From contig CM038216.1 of assembly GCA_021442155.1 (NCBI GenBank), positions 90,445,666 through 90,509,665 of the forward strand: a stretch of 64,000 nucleotides of DNA, written 5' to 3'. Positions 48,646-61,040 of the stretch are shown here, piece after piece. This DNA is from Cymbidium sinense (taxonomy: Eukaryota > Streptophyta > Magnoliopsida > Asparagales > Orchidaceae). The notes beneath the pieces were generated by a model that made no database searches, had not been told where the DNA came from, and worked only from the letters and a program-made list of their open reading frames with translations. The translations under genes and the position numbers were made by a program. The first letter of the stretch is position 1; each line of letters starts with the position of its first letter.

Positions 48646-49905
48646 GAATAAAGATGTCATTAGGAGTAAATCTATAGAATGACCTCATCTAACATAGTTA
48701 TGGTATCTAAAGAAAATGACTTCAAGAGACTTTCCCTTGATTATAAGTGATTTTAATACCCTAAACCCTAACCCTAAATCATATTATAATACCATATATT
48801 ATAATATAATGTAGAATCATATATTTGAGCATGTAGTGATGTGTTTTTGGATGTTATAAGATGTTTTGAAATGTTTTATTATATTATGGTATTGTCTATA
48901 GTCTATATTAATATAAATACAAAATATTGATTTAATAAATCGATGATGATATTTGTTAAATTTGAAGTGGGAATTAGGTTGTAGTACCAAAGGAGCCTAA
49001 GATTTTAAGTTCAAAATAAATATTGTAGCATTATATAACATCATATATCATAATATATTATTCTATGCATTTTAAAATATTGATTTAGCTGTAAAATGGT
49101 GAAATTTGGCCAATTCAATAAATTCATAAATGGCATCTTAATATATTATTTCAATTTAAAATATGTGATATGACAAAAATATATATATATCTTCTGTATA
49201 AACTAATTTTATTATTTTTATCTTAAGAAATCCCTTATGATGTGGTATGCAATATAATATAATATAATATGTTATTACTGTAGTATAATATAGGATGTGA
49301 TAACATAGTGTCATATCATGCATTTTAACATACTATTGTGAATAACTACTTGTTGTTAGCATATTTTAGTTTATTATAGTATGATGTAGTAGAGTTTCTA
49401 CAGATATAATTCATAAAAAATCGATTTATATTTTGAGATGATGAAATTTGGCCAAATTTAAGGTAAGCTTCAAGGAACATCATTGGCGTGTGCTATGGTG
49501 TGTCATTTAATCAAAAGAATGGAATTTACTTTCAAATTAAATATTCATTTTCAACCAAATTTTATAAATTTTTTGCTTATCAAGAAGAAAATGTAGAAAA
49601 CTTACATCCTCTTAAACAAAGCCAAGATGAGGTAGCTTACCGTCCATGTAGTAAAGCCTACCAAACTAACAAGGTGCCTCATCTGTGCTGCAAGTAAGGA
49701 AGGAAAGCGTAGCATCTTCCAATGCAAGAAGATCACTTGGGTGACACATTAGTAAGGTAGCACATCGGACCCTAGAGCAAATCGAAAGGAGTGCCAGTGC
49801 CATTGGGGAAGTTATCTTATCTTAGAGCAGACCGAGATAAAAGATATGTATTTTTTATATATTTATGAGTAGTTTGTATTTGTGTTTTGCTAATGAAGGA
49901 TAGGA
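48646..49905. other. AT-rich spacer between array and Tat element
   Basis: About 1.26 kb without coding evidence, beginning TAAAGATGTCATTAGGAG. It contains ATATAATATAATATG stretches and three loosely similar segments around 48925, 49080 and 49420 with the shared words TTGATTTA and GATGAAATTTGGCCAA (the last two are closest). A small CCCTAAACCCTAACCC island sits at 48758-48776. The frame at 49488-49697 (69 codons) resembles nothing I know. The left part recurs at 63791-64000. It may hold the 3' LTR or flank of the Tat element, but I could not identify LTR ends. Confidence 0.6.
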
Positions 49906-49949
49906 TGCTACTCAAGTTCCTTACACCTACCTAAACACATCATGGTGAA

Positions 49950-51060
49950 TTGCAATAAAATACTTTCAACATGGAAGAGATTGAATTCAAAATAAAATTT
50001 TCATTGATGATAATTGTTTTGAAACATGATTTATAATATTTTTTAAAGTAGAGCTCATTGATTGGAAGAATTGGTCTCTCTCCCTTATGATTAATAAGAT
50101 CATCCTTGGTAGGCCTTCTCTATGGCAAAAGGGCCTTCCCATGTAGGTTCAAACAAGCCTCCCATCTTATGACGGGTAATAATCAATCTCTTTAGAACTA
50201 AAATAAGCTCTCCTCCTTGAAAAGCTCTAGAACAGACCAACTTATTATGAGCTTGAATCATTTTATCTTTGTACAACTTCGAGGTCTTGCTCAGAATCTC
50301 TCCTCAAAACCTTGATCTCTTAACCACAACTTGGCATTCTTCTATTATGATCTTGCTACCCATAACTATCTTTAGTGATGAGTTAGCCTTCTAATGGTAT
50401 AATGACTTTGGACCCATACACTAAGGAGAAAGGTGTAGACTAATTTGGAGTTCTATATATGTGTAGGCCCATAAAGCATCAACTAACTACTCATCCCACT
50501 ATCGTTTATTATTATCGAGTGTCTTCTTTAGTATTTGTATAAGAGTTTTGTTGAAGGCTTCTTCTAAGTCATTTTCCCTTGGATAGTTGATGGTAGATTA
50601 TCTCCAATCTATGCTATGTCTCTAGGAAAAGTTATTGATCTTAGTGCTCTTGAATGCAGTACCATTATCAGATATAATTCATTGAGGCACTCCAAAGTTA
50701 TATATGATATGGTTCCTAAAAAATAAGAGCACATGCTAAAGTATGACCTCACTGAGTGGAATCACCTTCTCCCATTTTGAAAAGTAGTCAGTAGTAGCTA
50801 AGATGAACTGATGACCCTTGGAAAAAAGAGGATCAATCAGTCCCACTTTTTCAGTACCCCGACACTCAAATGTCCAAGAGGCAAATGTAGGATGTAGATT
50901 GTTGGGTGGTTAGTGTAGGGCCACATCGTGTATTTGACATTGGTGGCATCGCCTATTGTATCCATGCAATCTTTAATCATCAACGGTCAGTAGTATCCTA
51001 GTATCTTGATCTTGACTTTCATCTTCAAACCAGATTGGTTGGCTCCACATAATCCTGAGT
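49950..51060 (-). pseudogene. Integrase domain of copy B
   Basis: The C-terminal part reads GGLFEPTWEGPFAIEKAYQG at about 50100-50170. The core shows ISDNGTAFKS near 50650-50680 with the second catalytic aspartate and GHQFILATTDYFSKW near 50775-50820. The first-aspartate motif reads GTEKVGLI where copy A has GTDIVGPF, so that residue is Glu here. Frameshifts and stops break the frame in several places. Confidence 0.85.
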
Positions 51061-51399
51061 GCACCTCAGTCACAATCTTATGAGCTTCGTGCTTGTCTAA
51101 ACAATGTAACCATATATAATTGAAAGATTGCTAGTACAAGACACCATCCACAATAGTGTAGGAAAGTGCTCTCTACTTCATCTGATGGGCTTGGGACTTC
51201 TCTTTAGGTAGTTTTCCTTTATTTAAGTAATCCATGAATGGTTGCCTCCAATCTAACTCCTCGTCCTTCTTGGCAATGGCAACCTCCCCTTCAAGAGAGT
51301 ACTTTTTGATGAGTTTAAAATCAATAAGAGATAACACTTATCTATTTTGGACCTTTATTGATATGGACTCATCCTGTCCATGCCAAGCAAGCTTGGCTA

Positions 51400-51800
51400 A
51401 AGCATACACTATGATGTTCTCTCCTTGAGGAATCTTATAAATGGTAAACCTATGATTTGGGACAATAACTCCATGGTGTACTTATCAGTTATGGAGCTTG
51501 GGCCTTATAACCTATAGGACCCAATGATTGGTTGATAACTAGTTGAGAATCCCAAAGATGTTGATGTTCAGATACTTGTAATGGCTAACTAACCTCACCT
51601 AAATATATTCAGCTTCATTGTTGGTGAAGGATTAGACAAATGATATGAATCTCATCACATCATGGTTTAGAGTTAAGAGAACTATTCTACCCCTTCTTTC
51701 TAGAATAGTAGATTGTGGTTCTTCCTCTGAGAAGAAGTCGCCATCATCAAAGTACATATCCTAGCTGTGAATTCTAGTATCCCCTAAGTTCATGATTTGC
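51400..51800 (-). pseudogene. Second (Tat-type) RNase H of copy B
   Basis: Starts with DMYFDDGDFFS at about 51727-51762, where a TAG replaces the Trp seen in copy A. The rest is heavily eroded by small deletions, so only its position and the alignment with 1430-1930 support the assignment. Confidence 0.65.
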
Positions 51801-51985
51801 TCATTAGGGAGATCATCATAAAAAAGTCAATAAGTGAGTGTACTAAGAAATCCACTAACGCTTGTCCTTTCACCACACCTGAGCTGCAAAGGTAATGTCA
51901 AACATGAGAGGATCATGGACATGCCAACCATCAAGATAGCTTCATGTCATGAGATACAGAGTGGATCCTAGAGATTAACTTCACC

Positions 51986-52960
51986 TTATGAGGAAGCATA
52001 TAGCTTTTTTTTGGATGCAAAGATTAAAGCTAGGCAATGCTTCTCAATGAGTGGATAATTAGCCTCAGTGGGGATTAGATGACCATTGAGGTAGTAGAGT
52101 GCATTTTCCTTGCCTTCATCATCAAGGGAGTCATCTAATACAATAGTGTAAAATATGAGAGCCTTGCCCATGATAGGGGCTGCTAGAACTGAAGGTGTCA
52201 TCAGTTAATGCTTGATGTCTTTGAAGGCATGCTCACACTTATCATCCCACTTGAACTTGTCATCCTTTTGACAAGCAGAATGGTTGACATCTTCCCGATA
52301 GGTTGGATATAAAGCATCTTAGATATGCCAACGCCTTGGAATTATTTTAGTTAAATTTAAACTTTAGGGGTGGCATTTTAATATTGCCTTGATCTTCTAG
52401 ATCAATTTTGATTCTTTGGTGAAACAAGAAACCCAAGGAATTTTGGCTACCCAATGCACATAAGGGTTCATTTTGAGGTTAAATTATCTTAACTATTCAA
52501 AACTACTCTCATGTGAAAGAGATGGTCTTCGCTTCTACTTTGACCATGAGATCATCGACATAGCACTTGACTTGATGGATTAGTTCATCAAAGATTCAGT
52601 CATAGCCCTTGGTATATACACACATTTTAAGGTGAAAGGCATGACCTTATAGTAGATTTTGATTGGGCTCAAAAGTAGTGTTTCTTTCATCTTCGGGGTC
52701 ATCTTTATTTGGTTATATCTATGAGCCATCCATGAAATAGAACACCGCATGAGATGAAGCAATGTCCACCATCACTGGATTTGTAGTGGAAATTTATCTT
52801 TTGGACATGCCTTATTTAAATCCTTAAAATAAATGCATATCTAAATTTGGCCATTCTTTATTCTAACTAGGATGATGTTGGCTAACCAGGTAGGGTATTT
52901 GTTTTTCTAGATGACACCAGCATCAATCAATTTCTTGACCTCAAAAATGACCTATTATTC
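51986..52960 (-). pseudogene. RT and first RNase H of copy B
   Basis: Reading leftwards: CIYFKDLNKACPKDKFPL (about 52800-52860; the usual DFRDLN has lost its first Asp), a part with MTPKMKETLLLSPIKIYYKV at 52640-52700, then QVKCYVDDLMVK near 52545-52580 with an intact YVDD. The connection follows (DDKFKWDDKCEHAFKDIKH near 52205-52265), then RNase H with APIMGKALIFYTIVLDDSL, and ENALYYLNGHLIPTEANYPL in an open frame at 51986-52201. It supplies the sequence missing from copy A. Confidence 0.88.
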
Positions 52961-53098
52961 TATGTCTAATCGCATGCATCTAGGAGCTTGCTTAATAGGG
53001 TTAGCAAGATGCTATGCTAGTTTATGGACATTACATTAGAGCCAATCCAGCATCTCTTTATTACTCTATGCAAAGCCCTTAAACTCACAATAGCCTAA

Positions 53099-53362
53099 CT
53101 AAGTCATTGCTTCACTTAATTCAACAAAGAACTGATGTATGTTTGTGTGGATCTTCTTCGTTCCTAAGTTGATTTTGAGCTCATTGATGGTTGACTTGTT
53201 CTTCTTCAACTTTAGTGGTGTATCTTTGACTTTAAAATCATTTGGATCATCTAAAGTTTCTAAGCATAACTCCTTATATGAGTTAATTTGATTTGAAAAG
53301 AACCCATCAGATTCCAAATGACTGGTGAGGACTAAACAAGAATCGCCATCCACTGGACCCAC
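53099..53362 (-). pseudogene. Linker before RT, copy B
   Basis: Open stretch reading GPVDGDSCLVLTSHLESDGF and NSYKELCLETLDDPNDF, matching 2846-3121 of copy A position by position. Its end differs from copy A through small deletions (LKLKKNKSTINEL against FEEQIKSTINDL). It is part of the Tat polyprotein upstream of RT. Confidence 0.8.
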
Positions 53363-54179
53363 TATAGAATCTTAGTCTTGATCTGATTGAGAGCTTTTGC
53401 ATTTATTCTTCCATATCTTTGAAGTACTGTTCTTTGTCCAAGTATATGGGATTAACCCTTTCTTTACTAAATTATGAACATAAGGCAAGTAGAATCAAAA
53501 GGTAATTCTATTAAATCATATGAATCATCCTCAAGTTCTACATCAACTTCTGACTTGAGGATGATGCTCCTAAAGAACCTCTGTCTTCACACTGGATGAC
53601 TTAGGGGCTTCCTTAACTACCAAACCTTTGCTTTTGAGAGGAATGTGGGTTAGAACCAAGGTTCCCATGATGCCTAACTATTTCACTTATAGACTTGGAT
53701 ACATTCATGCTTTACTTTGGAGCTTGATCTTCATTGTTATCTAGCTCAAGTGTCACCTCCAAGGGAATCTACAACTGAGAAGAGCTGGTTGGTGTGGTAA
53801 CCATATAAGACTCATCGATGAACTAGATTCTAAGTCTATATCGAGCAGTGTACTTGGTAGTTGGGACATATTCTATTGGTGGCCAATTGTTGACCTCATT
53901 TTGAATGAGCTCTCAACCCCTCCATCTTAGACATAGGACTCTTATACTTTAAGAGTTCCTTAAGACACATCTAGTGATTAGGTGGACACTCAACCTATCC
54001 CTAGATACTTGAAGAGTTAGCCATAGGAGTAGGGCATGCCTTAGGGGTGTTAGGAAAATTTTCCTACCCTTAGCTTGAACTACTCCTCACCTTCCTTCCT
54101 TCAAGTCAAACTCTCCAAACTCAAATCAACTCCATGTGATTGAAATCCATCCATGATTGAAACCCGTGAATGAAATTCC

Positions 54180-54900
54180 TAAGTCCAAATCTTTCTTAAG
54201 TCCTTAATCTTCTTTAAGGACTAGCCTAAATCATGACCTAACCAATTCAAACTCATGAGATTTTCTCATAATTCATTTATATTATCATTTATATTCACAT
54301 ATATAAATGAAATATAAATTCAAACCAATCAAACTAAACTCAAAATTCAAAATCCATTCATAAAATTTCCAAAGTCCTTAAATTTTCCTTCATGGACTTA
54401 GCCAAAATCAAATGCAAACCAATTCAAATTCATGGGATTTTCTCATAACTCATTTATATTCACATTTATATTCACATATATAAATAAAATATAAATACAA
54501 ATCAATCAAATCAAATCCAAAAAATTAAAATTCCAAATTTAAAATCCTTCTTAAGTCCTTTTCCTCTTAAGGACTTAGCCTAAATCATGTTCAAATCAAT
54601 TCAAATTCATGGGATTTTCTCATAACTCATTTATATTCTTATTTATATTCACATATATAAATGAAATATAAATATAAATCAATCAAACTAAATCCAAAAT
54701 AAGCTCCAAACTCCAAAATTTTCCTAAGTCCTTTAAATTCTCTTAAAGACTTAGCCTAGATCATAATCAAATCACTTCAAATCCTTGAAATTTTCTCATG
54801 ACTATATATATATTCTCATTTATATTCACATCTATAAATGAAATATAAATTCAAACAATCAAAACCAATTCCAAAAAATCAAACTCAAAATCACTAAAAA
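54180..54900. repeat. 177-bp tandem repeat, about four units
   Basis: The phrase CATGGGATTTTCTCATAACT (or near variants) starts at 54254, 54431, 54608 and, in decayed form, about 54783, i.e. spacings of 177, 177 and about 175 bases. Each unit also holds TTTATATTCACATATATAAA and a CTTAAGTCCTT...AAGGACTTAGCC palindromic-looking part. Plant Tat/Ogre elements are known to carry tandem repeats in untranslated regions that can seed satellites. Copy A lacks this block. Confidence 0.88.
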
Positions 54901-55189
54901 TCCAACCTAAGCTTCAAGTCAAAGTCTTGAACTTAACCAAATCAACTTCAAATCAAGCTAAACTCTTGATTTTCTTCATGATTCAATCAACCCTACAATC
55001 ATGAATCCAAATATAAATACAAACTTCAATCACTAAGTCAAATCTCAATTCAAAAATCAAACCCCAAATCCATTCATGTTCTTCCTTTGAATATGAAATT
55101 ATCAAATGAATCAAAACCCATTTGACTTAAAACCAATTGCAAATGGATTTATATTTCAATCATAAGTCCATTTACAACTTCAATCAAAC

Positions 55190-56060
55190 TCAAATCAAGA
55201 TTTGACGAAGCCATTTGATCCACATAGGCTCATGTAACCCAAAGTGACCTAAAGTTCCCTTATGAGCTAAATTCTAATCCTAACCAAATTGGATTGAATC
55301 AAACTCACCTATGCCTCTCATCATGATCAACAATCATCATGAGATGATCAATACTAAGTCAAACCTAAGGGTTGACCAAGTCAACACTTAGTCAAAATGA
55401 AACCTAACATAGCCAAAATCCACCATAGGCCAAATTGATTAAAACCATTGATCTAAGTTTATTCATGACCTATGTTTGAACTTGACCAAGTCAACATTTG
55501 AGCCTAACCTAGCCCAATTGGCCACTTGACCCAATTTGACCCAACTTGACCTAAAAAAGTCAACATGTGCCAAAATGATCTAAGCCAAATTGATTGAAAC
55601 CAATGGGTCAAGTTCATTCAAATCACTTGTTGAACTTGACCAAAGCCTTAATTGGCCAACTTGACCTAACCCAGCCCAATTGACCTTGAACCCCAACTTG
55701 ACCTAAAGGGGTCATGTTGAGCCAAATTCAAACTTAACCAAAATTAATTGGAAATAAAAATACCAAAGATCAAATAAAGACTAACTAATCCACTCATATG
55801 ACTAACTAAACCTAAACCTACCATGACCTAGCTAAAATAGGTCAAATTGGTCAACTTGACCCATTTTACCTAAATGAAATCATATTAACCAAATTCAAAC
55901 CTAAACCAAATTAAATCAAACCAAAGCCATCAAAACATTTCAAATGATCATATAAACTTGATCCAACCCTTAGTTTGACCCAATTTGACCAATTGGTCAA
56001 CTTGATCAAGTTGACCCATTTTGACCTAAATGGGTCAACATTAGTCAAACCATATCAAAT
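55190..56060. repeat. TTGACC-rich low-complexity block, copy B
   Basis: Same kind of sequence as 4080-4900 and in the same relative place: at least a dozen TTGACC words with AATTGGTCAACTTGACC and similar phrases. Shared by both element copies, so it belongs to the element rather than to the host locus. Confidence 0.7.
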
Positions 56061-59000
56061 GAACTCCAAATCCAATGAAACTTGGCCCAAACCTATTTTC
56101 TCAACATACCCAACATATTCAAATTCAAAAATGAGCTAAATGACCATTATACCCCCTAGGCCATAAAACAAATTTTGGTCAAATCCATGGGGAATTTGGT
56201 CAAGTCCTCTTCATACCAACTTGATACCTTCCTAATAGGTTAAGTAGATCATATGGAGGGTGGTGCACCCAACCCAATGGGTTTGGGTTAGCAAGGCCAA
56301 AATCGAGCACATGGCTCAAATTGGCCATATGGAAAACTTCCCTCCACTTATTTTGAAGCACATGGGAGGTTACCACTCCACTCCTTAGCCCAAACCGACC
56401 ATGTGCAAACTTCTAATAGCTCAAATGCCCTTTCAATCTTGAAATTGGATCAAAATAAAAAAATGTAGCTTCACCGCCGATTTCCATGGGGAGATATACT
56501 ACCCTAATTCACTTCAATTCAACATCCTCATTGTCACATTGAGTAAGGGAGAGGGTTAGAGCCATCTTAGAGTGATCCTAAGCTCTCTAGAAGGATTTGA
56601 ATTTGGCATTTCTTGATTTTCATCCTTTGAAAATAGGGAGCTCCATAGATTGGTAAACTTTCGCCATACTCCAAATCAATCCAATTTCCTTTGCACACTC
56701 CACCAGAGGGCCAAGTTGTGCTTGCCTAAGCTCTCTCTCAAGTTTCAAAGGCAAGGGGAGGTCTAATTCCATCAAAGCTGCAAGGGAACTAAGGAGGGGT
56801 TGGTCCATAGAGCAATCTACTCAACCTTAGGAGCTAATAATTTCACCACAGCTTCATCTCATCCAGACCAAGCTCCTCCAAGGGAATCGAGCGCTGGTGA
56901 TCTCCTCTATTAAGGTTAGACATTTTCTGACCACTAAACTCGATGTGTGTTGGTCCTTTGTGAAAGAAAGTTTAATGACATGAAATTTCAATGGTTAGAT
57001 GTGATTGTCATTAGGGTTAAGATGGTGTGTGCCAAGTTTCATTCCAATCTGATCGAGCATCTTCCCTTTGAAAGTGGACTATCTCCATTATTCCTCGGAT
57101 GAATAGGGATGATCTTAATCATCCATCCATCATTTTGATGAACGGTTGAGATTAAATGCACGTTTTGAATCCTATTTCACCTTTTAAAATTATGGGTTAA
57201 TTCTTGGCCGGTTGATCCTTGATCGAACGTCAAATACAAAATAGCATAGAGCCACCGCCACGCGGTGCCATGATGTGACACTTATGTCGCTCATTGCTTA
57301 ATGCATGGAAAGCATCAGACTCAGCCGCCCATGTGTCACGTCATTAGATTAAGGGATTAATTAGCTTTTAAATAATTCTAATTAATCCTATAAATTTCAA
57401 AATTCATATCTCTAAGAAAAATCAAAAAAATATGAGGTAAATTACCACTAAAAGATAATTCAATCTAGAATATTTTAAAATTGGTTTTAATGTATTTTTA
57501 ATATTATCTTTCTCGATTTTGGCTTTATTGGAAATATTAATTTGCTAATTATTCCCTAGTTAATTCATTGATTAATCTCAAACTTCTTGGGTATATTTTA
57601 GAGGATAAAGATTTATTGATGGCTTAATTAGGGGAATTACTAATGCATTTCCTAATTAACCCCTTTATGTAATTAGGTTAATTAAGGGTTTGATTAGTGT
57701 TTCAATCCTTTATTGGAGGTTTAGGGATAATTTTGGCATTTCCCCTAAGTTATTCCCTAAACCCACTTTCTCCTAATCTTCTCTAATTAAAGGCTAATTC
57801 ACTAATTATCCTCTTAATTAATTTCTTAAAATTTCTAAATTCTTTAAAAACTTAATTAATCTATTTTGGATAGATGCTTAGGTGTTCAAGAGCAGTTAAG
57901 GAAATCAAAGCTCAACTCATATGTGTGAGGGGTGTTTGGAAATTACTTTAGTTAAACCCCTTAGCTTAACTAACCATTAATGATGAGTGAAATTACATTA
58001 AGCCCTTTTCTTCCTAGGTGCATTGCAAATTTAAATTCCTTGTGAGGTTTTATGTCATCTCATTGGCTCATAATTATTTCGTTAACTATGCTAAGGTCGT
58101 GTAGGTAAGGGCTAATTAACATGTTTAATTCATACGTTAACCTAATCAAAATCTAAAATGAATCTAATCATCTAAAAATTAAATAAAAATGTCAAACACA
58201 TGTGGGAATGGGTTAGGAACAGCAAACTCAATCCACATTTTCAAAATTAAATCAAATTCAAAATCAAACAAAAATCATATTAAATAAACTTTGATTTACT
58301 TTAAGCTTTCTTATATCATAAGATTGTCTTTAGGATTTAATTGAAGTGAATGTGTTCGCATGCTTTCATTGATTTAGTTCTTTTCTCCAATATGTTAAAT
58401 ATGTATGTCACATGGTTTCATACATCCATGCTTTTCAAAAATCAAATTTAAAATGAAAATGTTTCCTTTATGTCAAATTGTATGTGTTGGCTAAAGAATA
58501 TGTGTGGCTATTATCACTATCAAATCCAAAATATTTTCAAAATTTATGAGTCAATTATCCAAACTAAAAGTGTGTTACTAATATCTTAATTATAAGTTTG
58601 CATGTGAGTAAAACATAAATATGTGCTTAGTGTAGGTCTTCTTTCTCTCCTTTTTTAGTATAGTTTTGAATAGCATTTGGCAAGGTGTATGGTTCATTTG
58701 GAAAGAACTTAACACTTGCCTAATTCCATGTCCTATTCATTCCCATACTATCACTTAAGAAGGATACTTATGCTTTCACATATAAATTTCATAAACAAAA
58801 TAAATCAACTAACACAAAATTTTGCATTCTTTCTTTTCCATTCATTTCTTTTGTACACATGCTTGTATTTAAGGAAAGTATATATTAGTCTGGACAACCC
58901 TGAGGTTATGAGTCTTTAAGTAGCCCTATGTAGGTCTTGTACAACACCTCCTGGTTAACAATGGTGTTGTACTTACTTATGCCTTTCTTTCTTTTCATGT

Positions 59001-60027
59001 GTGCATGTGAAAATTGGATAAGAAATCCCTTTTCTACTTAATGAAAATCATGCATCATAAACTTTCAAATTTTCTTAAATGAATTGCTTAGCATGCATCA
59101 TAAAGTGTGTTAAACATTCTCATTTGTATGTATAGATATGCTTAAGACTCATCCATATGCATGTTATACATGTTGGGAAAGAAATGAAGTGATGTATGAT
59201 TTATGAATTTTGTTCATTTTGTATAATCTTAAAATGCCTTTTTTTGAATGGGTTTGCTTAGAGTTCATCTAAACTTAGGATTAATTAAAACACCTAATTA
59301 AAACATTCACTAAACAAAACCAAAACATGAATCTACTTAAGAAATTACTTAGGGAAGAAAAGAGAAGTTCTCTCTCTTTCCCTCTCTTATAACTTAGTAA
59401 TTAATTGTAGTATTCACTTGAACCTAATCAAAACATGAAATAAAATCAACCCAAATCAACTAAATCACTTAAATGAAACCCTCCTAAGTTGAACATGTTT
59501 CACACTTAGAAAAGCTCTAACTTAAAGCCATAGCTAAGCATACCACAAACCTCCTAAGCACATTAGACTAGTCACCACTTCTAGCTTTAGGTTAGCGTGC
59601 ATGGTTTGATGCTTGCTTTTATTTTGTGATATGTTTTATACTAGATGTTAGGATATGTGCATAGAATGAATGGTAGTGATCTTAGTCTAACCATTGTCTT
59701 CTGTAGGGATTGTGCTTAAGGGGCGTTGTAATAAATAAAAATATAAATGCTTTTGTTGTGCAGGTGCTTATACCCCTAAGCAAAATCCAATAGGCCAGGT
59801 GGATTTAGTCACCCATATGTGGGTTGATAAGTCCAATATACATGCTTGGGATTTGGTGGTTTGTTTAGCTAACCTTTTTTTGTAGGTGTTAGCTAGATTT
59901 ACTTTTCCTTTTCATGTAAATTTTGCAATTAGACTTTGGAATGATTATTATGGGATTAGATGAACATTGGTCATAAGATCTCATCTTATGTACCATGTGA
60001 AATCTTTGGAGCATCCACCTTCCAACC

Positions 60028-60105
60028 ATCCAAAAGAAGGAACCAAAGAAGAAAGAAGAAAAGAAGAAGAAAAAGAAAAGAAGAATGAAGAAATGAAGCT
60101 TGAAG
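60028..60105 (+). repeat. Polypurine tract (GAA/AAG-rich)
   Basis: Almost pure A and G (AAGAAGAAAAGAAGAAGAAA and similar). It could be a simple repeat or lie within LTR sequence. It makes the opposite strand look like a hydrophobic protein rich in Phe, which is not evidence for a gene. Confidence 0.75.
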
Positions 60106-60849
60106 ACCCCATAATGAATTCCTTGCTTAATTGTATTTAATTCATTTGTAATCTGGTTGTATAAGGGTAGACTCCTACCTAATTTATTTTCGTGGGTGGT
60201 ACCCAACCATAATGGCCTCTTATTCTTTTGTGATTAGCTTTATAAATTGATTGATGATTTGTTTAGCTTGTGCATTAAGTGGCATCCTTTTCCTAGTTTC
60301 TTCCTTGCTTTATGTATGGCCTAGATGTGATTAGGCTCTTAGGGAAAAATAAATCTTTACCAAACTTAACAATTCAAAACTAAAATAAAAGGAACTCATA
60401 ACCTCACCTAAAGCATAGGTTAAAATCAAGATAAAATCAAGATAAAAGAATTAGCAACCCCTTAGTTGGATGAGTTTCTTTTATAACATCATGCACAAAT
60501 GCATATTATTTTCACTCTTGATTGAGGGCTTCCACCTTTGCCGAGAAACTTGGCTTGACCATTGAGAGCCATGGTGGAAACACACCTCCTTCCTTCTTAA
60601 TTTTGGCTAATAATCTCATTTCACATTAGGCATATGAATCCTATTAGCCCGAGTCAAAATAATTGTCCAAAAATGAAAATAAAATGAAATCTGAATTGTG
60701 TTAGATTTAGGTCATTTGAAGCATGTCCTTACATGATATAGTCTCTTTAGGGAGTGAGTTTAAGGACTTGGTCTCTTTCTAAATAAATAACAACCCAGCT
60801 ATCTTGGATAAAGCATATGACTTACCTACATGAATTTAAAATTATAGGA

Positions 60850-61040
60850 GGTGTTAGTTATACCACCCCCAAAGTAAGTCCAAATAGTCGGGTGGTTTGT
60901 CCTCTGGAGGCAAAACAAAATACCCATTTTCACCTTAGATTTAGGTTGTGCTTTCGACTCTCGCCAAAGCTCCCTAGATTTAGGTTCTAAGGTTGCTTTT
61001 CCCCTTTGTGGGTCATTAGCATAAATCCTCACATCTTAGG
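60850..61040 (+). other. Possible LTR-end-like sequence
   Basis: Contains GACTCTCGCCAAAGCTCC and TTTTCCCCTTTGTGGGTCAT, which recall the end of plant Tat-type LTRs and the sequence just after them (GAGAGTCGCC ... GGCGACTCC ... TTTCCC-GTGGGT). If so, this LTR would point right, opposite to pol copy B, and would come from another, nested element. The resemblance is from memory of general pattern only. Confidence 0.25.

Larger units (their letters stand above)
46795..48863 (+). repeat. Left copy of a 2-kb direct duplication
   Basis: Near-identical to 61989-64000, from CCATCACTCCTAAAC through AT-rich repeat, landmark, GRP copy and CCCTAAA block into the AT-rich spacer. The interspersed order of decayed words is the same in both, and the differences are mostly short insertions or deletions. 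The copies are about 15.2 kb apart and the right one runs off the window. Confidence 0.93.
49906..53889 (-). pseudogene. Ty3/gypsy Tat-lineage pol remnant, copy B
   Basis: Second copy of the element at 1-3682, same orientation and same start (AGGATGCTACTCAAGTTCC against AGGATGTCGCTTGGGTTCC). Order right to left: linker, RT, RNase H, second RNase H, integrase. It keeps the part between RT and RNase H that copy A lost, but has many more short deletions elsewhere (for example around 51540-51720), so both copies are dead in different ways. Similarity with copy A continues to about 53889 (3682 in copy A). Confidence 0.88.
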
